From: Labrenzia sp. 011
GTDB taxonomy: Bacteria > Pseudomonadota > Alphaproteobacteria > Rhizobiales > Stappiaceae
Reading direction: 5' to 3'
NCBI RefSeq assembly: GCF_003075075.1
Contig: NZ_QCYM01000003.1
Location: 227,819-291,818, forward strand
DNA: 64,000 nucleotides
Under the pieces are notes generated by a model that worked only from the letters and a program-made list of their open reading frames with translations, searched no databases and was not told the DNA's origin. A program made the translations under genes and the position numbers. Position 1 is the first letter of the stretch. Each line of letters begins with the position of its first letter. Shown one piece after another: positions 55,920-64,000 of the stretch.

Positions 55920-57101
55920 ATGGATGTTGAAACCTCGCTTTCATGGCGCGGACCATATTGGTATGCGGGGCGGAGACCCAGGCGGATCAGCCGCGGCGAC
56001 GAACCGGAGGATCTGGATGTCGCCCTGTTGAGCATGTTCGAGCGGCGCAGCCCGCTGCCGACTGCTCTGCCGGCCGCGATTGTCGTCGATGTGACCTGTC
56101 TGCAGGACGGGCAGGAAGGCGACTTTTTCGACTGGCTCCAGACCCAGATACGGGATCTGGCCTGCGACGTTCCCTTTTATGTGCTCACCGGCAGTGACAG
56201 CACACTGCCCGATGGACTGCAGGCCACCGCGATTATCGATCGGATCGTTCCCGACGAGATCCTTGTGATGCTGATCTGCATTCACCAGCGCGCCCTGCTG
56301 CGTTCGGAAGAAGCGCTGCTTCGCCGCAGGATCTTCGGCCGGATTCCCGGTTTCGGCACGGCGCCGCATCATTCGGGCTCCAGCAGTCTCCTGGTTGTCG
56401 GCTTGAGCGGCCGGTTTCTTGAATGGCAGGATGCGAGCGATCAGAAGGTCGAGGTTTTCGGAGCTTTTGACGGCAACATGGCTGTCGAGTTCATGTCGAA
56501 ACGAGCCTTTGACGCGGTTGTGGTCGATGCCGCGTTCGACGATGCGATCGACTACATGCAGCAAATCCGCCGGGATGCGCGCTTTGCCGGACTGCCGGTG
56601 CTGGCTGTCTGCGAACGCGAGGAGGACCTAGTGCAGCTCTTCCGCAACGGCGCTTCGGATGTGCTCGTCGGCGAAAACCGCAAGGAAACCCTTTCTCGCC
56701 GCCTGGCCTCCGCCACCCGTTTCGGAAAACGTCGCCGCCTGGCTGACAGGATACTGGCGGAAAGTCATGTGTGGCTGCGCCAGCGCATCAACGAGGGCGG
56801 CCTCGGGGTTGCGGATTACACCGCCTATCTGGAAGCTTGCAGCAACGCCCTCGCCGTCCGCGGGAAGGATCTCTGGGAAATGCGACTCGAACCGGAGTAT
56901 TTTGGCCTCACCATCAATCCCGAGCAGAATCTCGAGGAAATCAACGCGACCTTGCTGTCCATTGCCGATGCGACAAGCCGAGATGAGGACCTTGTGTGTC
57001 TGGTGCGCGACTACGGACCGGTGGCGGTTCTCAAGAACGAGGCAGGAATTGCCCGTTTGCAGAAAAGGATCAATGCGATCCTTACCCATACGGCACTTTA
57101 G
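55920..57101 (+). CDS. Pseudo-receiver / degenerate GGDEF regulatory protein
   Basis: 393-residue cytoplasmic protein not recognised as a named family. Two response-regulator-like regions: about residues 45-140 (IVVDVTCLQDGQEGDFFDWL) and about 158-275 (SLLVVGLSGRFLE to NGASDVLVGENRKETLSRRL). The C-terminal ~110 residues look like a GGDEF fold with the signature replaced by VRDYGPVAVLKNEAG. The layout is that of PleD-type proteins (REC-REC-GGDEF) with all enzyme motifs lost. It is 13 bases after the AMP-binding-like gene. It may sense or bind rather than make c-di-GMP; the inference is from fold pattern only. Confidence 0.6.
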   Translation: MDVETSLSWRGPYWYAGRRPRRISRGDEPEDLDVALLSMFERRSPLPTALPAAIVVDVTCLQDGQEGDFFDWLQTQIRDLACDVPFYVLTGSDSTLPDGLQATAIIDRIVPDEILVMLICIHQRALLRSEEALLRRRIFGRIPGFGTAPHHSGSSSLLVVGLSGRFLEWQDASDQKVEVFGAFDGNMAVEFMSKRAFDAVVVDAAFDDAIDYMQQIRRDARFAGLPVLAVCEREEDLVQLFRNGASDVLVGENRKETLSRRLASATRFGKRRRLADRILAESHVWLRQRINEGGLGVADYTAYLEACSNALAVRGKDLWEMRLEPEYFGLTINPEQNLEEINATLLSIADATSRDEDLVCLVRDYGPVAVLKNEAGIARLQKRINAILTHTAL

Positions 57102-57258
57102 GTCCCGTCCTCAAAGCCTCTGGAACGGCAGGCTGCGACACCCCGATTTTGCCCCGAAATTTGGGTTGGATCGTTTTTTCCTGTATTTCTGTTAGAAACA
57201 GGATGTCCCCGGTCGCGGGGGCGAGCCGTCAGGTGCCAGCTCTAACACGGGATTATGA

Positions 57259-57933
57259 ATGACCGATTTTCCTCCTCTGACTGTTGACATTGTCTCGGAC
57301 GTCATGTGCCCGTGGTGTTTCATCGGCAAAAGACGGCTGGAAACCGCCCTGCGTTCGGTTCCGCAATTGGCGGTCACCGTCCGCTGGCATCCGTTTCAGC
57401 TGGATGCCACCCTGCCGAAGACCGGTAAGGACCGCAAACAATATCTCAGCGACAAGTTCGGCGGCATCGAGCAGGCGAACAGTTTCTACAGTCAGATCAA
57501 GGCGGCGGGACTGGAAGAAGGAATCGATTTTGCCTTCGAGGACATAAAGCTGTCACCGAACACGCTTGATTGCCACCGGTTGATCCTCTGGTCACGTGCC
57601 GACGATCTACAGGATGAAGTCGTCGAGCGGTTGTTCAAGGCGTATTTTCTCAAGGGCGAGGATCTTACCAGAGCGGAGACTCTGGTCCGGATTTCCGATG
57701 AGGCGGGCATGCAGTCGGACCTTGTGGAACAGCTGCTTGAAACCGACACGGACCTCCACAAGATAGAGGCAGAGATTGCCAACGCCCAGGCGGCGGGCAT
57801 TACCGGTGTTCCCTGTTTCATCATCGACGGACGCTTTGTCCTGGCGGGGGCGGAAAAGTCCGAGACGATCGTAGCCGCTCTGCTGCACGCGGAGGAAACC
57901 CGTACCGACCAGGAAGTGCAATCCCCGCACTGA
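57259..57933 (+). CDS. DsbA-family FrnE-like oxidoreductase
   Basis: 224-residue thioredoxin-fold protein of the FrnE/2-hydroxychromene-2-carboxylate isomerase-like DsbA group, cytoplasmic (no signal peptide). The redox motif CPWC is at residues 17-20 (VMCPWCFIGKRRLE), and PCFIIDGRFVLAGAEKSE carries the family cis-Pro region. It likely acts in thiol-disulfide exchange or polyketide-type chemistry. It ends at a bidirectional terminator shared with eno. Confidence 0.88.
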   Translation: MTDFPPLTVDIVSDVMCPWCFIGKRRLETALRSVPQLAVTVRWHPFQLDATLPKTGKDRKQYLSDKFGGIEQANSFYSQIKAAGLEEGIDFAFEDIKLSPNTLDCHRLILWSRADDLQDEVVERLFKAYFLKGEDLTRAETLVRISDEAGMQSDLVEQLLETDTDLHKIEAEIANAQAAGITGVPCFIIDGRFVLAGAEKSETIVAALLHAEETRTDQEVQSPH

Positions 57934-57958
57934 TTTGCCGAAAGGCCACACCAAGAAA

Positions 57959-57985
57959 AAAGCCCGGGACGCTGCCCCGGGCTTT
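57959..57985. terminator. Bidirectional terminator between frnE-like gene and eno
   Basis: Ten-bp stem AAAGCCCGGG ... CCCGGGCTTT with a 7-base loop, an A-run on the left and a T-rich tail on the right. It can end transcription of the rightward FrnE-like gene and of leftward eno. Confidence 0.85.
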
Positions 57986-58012
57986 CTGTCGTTCTAGGTC
58001 CTGGCGGGCGCG

Positions 58013-59374
<1,362 letters not shown>

Positions 59375-59382
59375 CTACGTGA

Positions 59383-59408
59383 GAAAGCCACGCCGTTGCG
59401 CGGCTTTC
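59383..59408 (-). terminator. Hairpin between kdsA and eno
   Basis: GAAAGCC/GGCTTTC, a 7-bp stem with a 12-base loop, just after the kdsA stop on the minus strand, followed by TCTCAC. It probably separates kdsA from eno partially. Confidence 0.55.
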
Positions 59409-59414
59409 AGTCAA

Positions 59415-60263
59415 CTATTCGGCGGCAAAGGCCGGAGCCTTCGCGACCTCATCCAGAGCTTTCAGCCGCCTGAGGAGCGCTTCGAGATCTTTCAGGGGAA
59501 CCATGTTGGGGCCGTCCGACGGTGCCTTGTCCGGATCCGGATGGGTCTCGATAAACAGACCGGCCACCCCGACGGCCACGGCCGCGCGGGCAAGAACGGG
59601 AACCATGGACCGGTCGCCCCCGGTGGAGCCGCCCTGCCCGCCGGGCTGCTGAACCGAGTGAGTCGCATCGAAGACCACCGGCGCTCCGGTCGCAGCCAGG
59701 ATCGGCAGGGATCGCATGTCGCTGACAAGCGTGTTGTAACCGAAACTGGCGCCACGCTCCGTCAAAAGGACGTTCGGGTTGCCCGAACCGGTCACCTTCT
59801 CGAGAACGTTCTTCATGTCCCAGGGCGCCAGGAACTGGCCCTTTTTCACGTTGACGACTTTTCCTGTATTCGCGGCGGCGATCAGAAGATCCGTCTGGCG
59901 GCAGAGAAAGGCAGGAATCTGCAGGATGTCGACAACCTCTCCCACCGGTGCACACTGGTCGGGACCATGCACGTCGGTCAGGACAGGCATGCCGTAGGTT
60001 TCCCTGATTTCGGCAAAGATCGGCATCGCCTCTTTCATGCCGAGGCCACGTTTGCCCGACAGGGAGGTGCGATTGGCCTTGTCGTAGGATGTCTTGAAGA
60101 CGGTGCCGATACCGAGTCTTTCGGTGATTTCCTTGATGGCTGCGGCACATTCCAGAGCGTGTTCACGGCTTTCCAGCTGGCAAGGGCCTGCAATGAGGCT
60201 GAACGCAGCATCATTGTTGAAGGTCACATTTCCAAGGGAAACGACACGGTTTGCTTCGGTCAT
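59415..60263 (-). CDS. kdsA: 3-deoxy-8-phosphooctulonate synthase
   Basis: 282-residue KDO-8-phosphate synthase, condensing arabinose 5-phosphate with phosphoenolpyruvate for the inner core of lipopolysaccharide. Motifs: [20 protein letters not shown] at the start, then [17 protein letters not shown] and [15 protein letters not shown]. It is a (beta/alpha)8 barrel of normal length. Divergent from galU across 442 bases; eno is downstream. Confidence 0.97.
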   Translation of the reverse strand: MTEANRVVSLGNVTFNNDAAFSLIAGPCQLESREHALECAAAIKEITERLGIGTVFKTSYDKANRTSLSGKRGLGMKEAMPIFAEIRETYGMPVLTDVHGPDQCAPVGEVVDILQIPAFLCRQTDLLIAAANTGKVVNVKKGQFLAPWDMKNVLEKVTGSGNPNVLLTERGASFGYNTLVSDMRSLPILAATGAPVVFDATHSVQQPGGQGGSTGGDRSMVPVLARAAVAVGVAGLFIETHPDPDKAPSDGPNMVPLKDLEALLRRLKALDEVAKAPAFAAE

Positions 60264-60705
60264 TTTTCACCAGTTTTTCTGAGCGGTTTCGTACCGGAAT
60301 GCGGACTTTCAGCCTGCAAGCGGATGCCTGAATGGATTTGCCTGTTCCATAGCGCTCTTTTGGCTCGCCCGCAACATGGCCTCTTCGCGTAGGAAGCGGC
60401 TCTTCAATCGATTTAAAAGGCAAATTGCCACATTTTTGGGGCTGCTTATTGTTTTGCCATGTGTTTGGTGGTTTCATTGCAACGCACAAATCTGTCGTCG
60501 GCAATCGGAAGTCTGCCGACAGGCATTTTCTCGGGAAAGCATATTAAACGGCCACCGATTGCTGATGATCCCCCCTCTGAAGGCGCGTGAATTACATGCC
60601 TGCCTCTGCAGTCCGGATGAGGAAATACAAATTTAAGCCACGATTCAGCTATTTAAGGCAACGTGGGTATTGAAGCCGTTTAGGTTCGAATTTGAAAGGC
60701 CACAC
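60264..60705. promoter_or_regulatory. Divergent kdsA-galU intergenic region
   Basis: 442 bases between two divergent envelope genes, containing both promoters. An AT-rich stretch with TTTAAAAGGCAAATTGCC near 60411 could be a core promoter or regulator site; I could not fix exact boxes. No gene was recognised in it. Confidence 0.45.
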
Positions 60706-61581
60706 ATGAACAGACCTATCCGCAAGGCAGTGCTGCCCGTTGCAGGACTTGGCACCCGTTTCCTTCCGGCGACCAAAGCCGTTCCGAAGGAAATGCTGAC
60801 GATTGTCGATCGTCCGATCATTCAATACGTCGTCGATGAGGCACGCGCCGGCGGGATCGAGCATATTGTGTTCGTGACCGGTCGAAACAAACAGGTCATC
60901 GAGGATCATTTCGACATAGCCTATGAACTTGAGGATACGTTGAAGGCCCGGAACAAGGCGGCCGCTCTGGAACTCCTCGAAAAGCAACGTCCCCAGCCCG
61001 GCTCTACAAGCTTCACCCGTCAGCAGGCGCCGCTCGGACTCGGACATGCCATATGGTGCGCGCGTGACATCATTGGCAACGAGCCCTTCGCGATTCTTCT
61101 TCCCGACGTGATCATCAAATCCAAGGTCAGCTGTCTGAAGCAGATGGTGGATCTGTATGAGCAGACCGGCGGAAATATCATTGCCGTCGAAGAGGTGCCG
61201 GAAGACCAGACCGACCAATACGGCATCGTCGAGCTCTCGGAACACATCAACGCAAATGCCAGCAGGATTTCGAACATGGTCGAGAAACCCGCACCGGGAA
61301 CGGCCCCGTCCAATCTGATGATTACCGGACGGTATATCCTGCAGCCGGAAATCTTCGATCTTCTGTCGAACCAGGACAAGGGCGCCGGCGGCGAGATTCA
61401 GTTGACCGACAGCATGCTCGCCATGATGAAGGATCAGCAGTTCGCCTCGCTCAAGTTCGAGGGACGCAGCTACGACTGCGGCAACAAGGCAGGGTTCCTG
61501 AGTGCCAACATCGCCTTCGGCATGGATGATCCCGCTCTTGCGGAGCAGCTTGTTCCCTTCATGCAAGAGATGATCGGTTAG
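60706..61581 (+). CDS. galU: UTP--glucose-1-phosphate uridylyltransferase
   Basis: 291-residue UDP-glucose pyrophosphorylase making UDP-glucose for exopolysaccharide and glycolipid synthesis. I start at ATG 60706 (MNRPIRKAVLPVAG). The nucleotide-binding G-loop LPVAGLGTRFLPATKAVPKE and the metal region (FAILLPDVII) are present; a Lys/Glu-rich C-terminal part closes the fold. It is followed by a terminator hairpin and then the nucleotide-sugar dehydrogenase gene, suggesting an envelope-sugar theme. Confidence 0.96.
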   Translation: MNRPIRKAVLPVAGLGTRFLPATKAVPKEMLTIVDRPIIQYVVDEARAGGIEHIVFVTGRNKQVIEDHFDIAYELEDTLKARNKAAALELLEKQRPQPGSTSFTRQQAPLGLGHAIWCARDIIGNEPFAILLPDVIIKSKVSCLKQMVDLYEQTGGNIIAVEEVPEDQTDQYGIVELSEHINANASRISNMVEKPAPGTAPSNLMITGRYILQPEIFDLLSNQDKGAGGEIQLTDSMLAMMKDQQFASLKFEGRSYDCGNKAGFLSANIAFGMDDPALAEQLVPFMQEMIG

Positions 61582-61653
61582 GATCGGCTGCCAAATGAGC
61601 GCCTTCCGGGCTGCGGCGGCCTTGAAAACAGGTAGCAGAACCGACTAGGAGTG

Positions 61654-61682
61654 GGCCGGATCCGTGAATTGCGGGTCCGGCC
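61654..61682 (+). terminator. Terminator after galU
   Basis: Ten-bp stem GGCCGGATCC ... GGGTCCGGCC (one G-T pair), 9-base loop, followed by TTCCCCTTTC. It lies 72 bases past the galU stop and just before the next gene's ribosome binding site. Confidence 0.6.
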
Positions 61683-61702
61683 TTCCCCTTTCAGGAAATC
61701 CC

Positions 61703-63007
61703 ATGTCAGAATCACCCCTCCTGTCCCAGAAAATTGCAGTGCTCGGTCTCGGCTATGTCGGCCTGCCTGTTGCGTCCGCCTTCGCTGCCAGGGGATTCGA
61801 CGTCGTCGGCTTCGATATCAACACACAGAGGCTGAAGGAGCTGTCGGAGGGCCGTGACAGCACGGGCTCCGTGACGGCGGCCGATCTGTCCCACCCGACA
61901 CTCGCCTTTTCGGCACGTGAGGAGGATCTCCGCAACCGGGATATCCTGATCGTTGCGGTTCCAACGCCCGTCGATCAGGCCAAACGGCCCGACCTTGCGC
62001 CCTTCAGAAGCGCCGCGATCACCGCAGGCCGCAACCTGAAGCCCGGTGCGATCGTGGTTTTCGAATCCACGGTTTTTCCCGGAGCCACCGAGGAAGTGGC
62101 CGTTCCGATCCTGGAACGGGAATCGGGGATGGCGCTTGGCCGGGATTTCGAGGTCGGATATTCGCCGGAACGTATCAATCCGGGTGACGACCAGCGCGGC
62201 TTTTCGGATATCACCAAGATCGTGTCCGCCTCATCCAATGAGGCCGCCCGCACGCTTTCCGCACTCTACGGAGCGGTGGTGACAGCCGGCATCCACCTGG
62301 CGTCCTCCATCAAGGTGGCGGAAGCGGCAAAGGTGATTGAAAACACCCAGCGGGACCTGAACATCGCCCTGATGAATGAACTGGCCATGCTGTTTCATCA
62401 AATGGGGATCGATACCCGTGATGTGCTTGCAGGAGCCGGCACGAAGTGGAATTTCCTTCCCTTCCAGCCGGGTCTGGTGGGGGGGCACTGTATCGGTGTC
62501 GATCCCTACTACCTGACCCACAGGGCCAATGAGATCGGGATGACACCCCAGGTTATTCTGGCGGGACGGGGAACGAACGAGGCCATGCCGGCCTTTGTCG
62601 CCGGCAAGATCGTTCAGGAAAGCGTCAAGCTGGGCCTGCCCATGCCGCTGAAAATCGTGGTGCTCGGAATAACCTACAAGGCAGATGTGCCGGACACCCG
62701 CAATTCAAAGGTGGTCGACCTGATCGACGAACTGAAGAAATTCGGCGCTGACGTTCTTGTGCATGATCCGCTTGCAGACCCGAAGGATGTCTTCAGCGAA
62801 TATGGTCTCTCGCTGGCCGGGCGCGACTCGCTTACAGACGCCGATGCCATCGTGCTGGCGGTGCCGCATCGGCGATTTTTACAGGATGAACCTGTGTGGC
62901 AGTTGCTGACCGGAATGCTGAAAAACGGAACCGGGCTGGTTGCGGATATTCCTGCCCTGCTGGATCGTGACAGCGTCCCGGACGGGGTTCGGCTCTGGAG
63001 ACTTTGA
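61703..63007 (+). CDS. tviB: Nucleotide sugar dehydrogenase (TviB/WbpO-like)
   Basis: 434-residue UDP-glucose/GDP-mannose dehydrogenase-family enzyme, oxidising a UDP-N-acetylhexosamine to the uronic acid, as for capsular polysaccharide. Start at ATG 61703 (MSESPLLSQKIAVLGLG) after AGGAAA. NAD-binding VLGLGYVGLPVASAFA is at residues 12-27; the catalytic Cys lies in VGGHCIGVDPYYLTH; C-terminal VLGITYKADVPDTRNSK follows. The pattern fits WbpO/TviB better than Ugd. It ends 50 bases before a decayed transposase, so any following polysaccharide genes may have been displaced. Confidence 0.88.
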   Translation: MSESPLLSQKIAVLGLGYVGLPVASAFAARGFDVVGFDINTQRLKELSEGRDSTGSVTAADLSHPTLAFSAREEDLRNRDILIVAVPTPVDQAKRPDLAPFRSAAITAGRNLKPGAIVVFESTVFPGATEEVAVPILERESGMALGRDFEVGYSPERINPGDDQRGFSDITKIVSASSNEAARTLSALYGAVVTAGIHLASSIKVAEAAKVIENTQRDLNIALMNELAMLFHQMGIDTRDVLAGAGTKWNFLPFQPGLVGGHCIGVDPYYLTHRANEIGMTPQVILAGRGTNEAMPAFVAGKIVQESVKLGLPMPLKIVVLGITYKADVPDTRNSKVVDLIDELKKFGADVLVHDPLADPKDVFSEYGLSLAGRDSLTDADAIVLAVPHRRFLQDEPVWQLLTGMLKNGTGLVADIPALLDRDSVPDGVRLWRL

Positions 63008-63056
63008 ATTCACTGCATGTTGGGTCGTTGATTTTCCGGTGTTCTGGAGACGTGCG

Positions 63057-63753
63057 ATGGCCATTTCCTTCAAAGGCGCTCATTCCCCAAGGACGTGACC
63101 CTGTTCGCGGTCTTCTTCTACGTTCGCTATGGCGCTTCCTACCGCGGCCTTGGCGAGAGCCACGCCGAACGCGGAGTGACTGTCGATCATGCTACGCTCA
63201 ACCGTTGGGTCACCAAGTATGCCAGCCAGATGGCCGACGTAGCCAGTTGCTGCAAATGTCCGTTGTATCGGTCATGGCAAATGGACGAAACGTACGTGTG
63301 CCTGAGGGGCAAATGGCTCTATCTCTACCGGGCGGACGATAAGTTCGGAAAGACGTAGGACACCATGCTGTCCAGACGTCGGAACAAGGCTGCAGTCATT
63401 AAATTCTTCGCGCGTGCCCTTGAAGCGAACGAACTGCTGCGCAAAATCGTAATCGACACGAGCGGCGCCAATACTTCTGGGGGCAACGAGATCAATCATA
63501 TGTTGAAGCGCTTCGGCTGCCCAGTCCCGATCGAGACGGTGCGGATCAAGTACCTTAACTAAATCTTTGAGCAGGATCACCGTTTCATCAAACGCCGGCC
63601 CGCCCCATGCTTGGCTTCAAATCGTTCGAGGCAGCCGCGTCTACGCTACCAGGCATTGAGATCGCCCGTATGATCCGCAAGGGTCAGTTCAGACGCGACG
63701 TATTAAAACTGGCGCAAGAAATATTCGGGTCTGACATCCTTCCGTCACAATAA
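63057..63753 (+). pseudogene. IS6-family transposase, decayed
   Basis: Fragments of an IS6/IS26-type DDE transposase in different frames. It opens as MAISFKGAH at 63057, loses frame after a missing base, resumes at 63095 (MTLFAVFFYVRYGASYRGLG, HATLNRWVTKYASQMAD, WQMDETYV), stops at 63356, continues from 63365 (SRRRNKAAVIKFFARALEAN, NHMLKRFGCPVPIETVRIKY) to a stop at 63560, then DHRFIKRRPAP and a last frame to 63753. Two or more stops and a frameshift show that it is dead. Terminal inverted repeats were not seen. Confidence 0.85.
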
Positions 63754-64000
63754 AGGTAAGCGTCTCAACCTAAAAATGTGCGAAAGATTTTGTATATTAT
63801 CGACCGACTATAATATTGAAGCGAATTTCATCGTCAGACATCACTTGGCCTCCACTTCATAAATGTGGAATTTTTTACAATTTATTTTATCTACAACGAC
63901 ATAGCGAAGATTTTGAAATTGATCGTATTCTTTCATCATTGGGTTTGCAGAGCTTGAAACCCTGTGCTTAGCTTTGCTTTTGCTGAATTCAAATTCATTG
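63754..64000. other. AT-rich end of window
   Basis: 247 bases, markedly AT-rich, with no supported reading frame. It may be the start of an accessory region beyond the window. Confidence 0.4.

Overview
The window looks like a chromosomal stretch of a GC-rich alphaproteobacterium. A marine Hyphomicrobiales of the Stappia/Labrenzia/Roseibium type is my best inference. It rests on gene content (form I CO dehydrogenase, phosphatidylcholine synthase, HspQ, an IalB family protein, urate hydroxylase PuuD, kdsA-eno), not on any database match. No rRNA operon, CRISPR array or replication origin was seen. The only RNA gene found is tRNA-Ser(UGA).

Left part (1-6.5 kb): a minus-strand housekeeping block reads rlpA-like > dacF-like > tmk > holB > tatD > metallo-hydrolase > recX (cut by the window edge). 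The block joins replication and nucleotide genes to cell-wall genes. From 6.5 to 10 kb comes a small accessory patch at tRNA-Ser: the C-terminal part of a large serine recombinase running into the tRNA gene, an IS5-type insertion remnant that cut it, and an AT-richer secreted choloylglycine-hydrolase-family gene with a CRP-like site and its own terminator. A CPA2/Kef antiporter with a frameshifted excisionase-like HTH gene upstream, and a divergent universal stress protein, follow.

13.3-22.2 kb: a complete-looking aerobic CO dehydrogenase cluster coxC-M-S-L-D-E-F. CoxL carries the form I AYRCSFR active-site loop. CoxC (MHYT membrane sensor plus LytTR DNA-binding domain) is followed by a 421-base regulatory gap with an 11-bp inverted repeat and a 9-bp direct repeat spaced 21 bp, which is the spacing expected of LytTR sites. 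No coxG is present after coxF. A small hydrophobic ORF with a strong ribosome binding site sits there instead. Next are two c-di-GMP proteins (one degenerate EAL, one intact GGDEF-EAL), the latter coupled to a secreted molybdopterin-fold protein.

27.3-39.0 kb: a purine-catabolism block, all minus strand: uraH > xdhA > xdhB > xdhC > nucleoside/purine ABC transporter (ATPase, two permeases, BMP-type binding protein) > puuD > uraD. Imported purine would be oxidised to urate by XDH, to 5-hydroxyisourate by cytochrome-fused PuuD, then to allantoin by UraH and UraD. A LysR regulator lies just upstream, separated by a hairpin.

40-64 kb: mostly single genes (quinone oxidoreductase, TerC, Pcs, DUF2182, UbiH-type hydroxylase, AEC transporter, lauroyl-acyltransferase-like, malyl-CoA-lyase-like, HspQ, SH3/MliC-like secreted protein, IalB). 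They are followed by an unusual run of a YejA-like binding protein, an adenylate-forming-like protein that has lost its catalytic motifs, and a pseudo-receiver/degenerate-GGDEF protein. The right end holds frnE-like, eno, kdsA, galU and a nucleotide-sugar dehydrogenase, ending in a decayed IS6-family transposase and AT-rich DNA. The least explained elements are the degenerate enzyme pair at 54-57 kb, the small ORF after coxF, the coxC-coxM regulatory gap and a perfect 24-bp hairpin at 51.36 kb.
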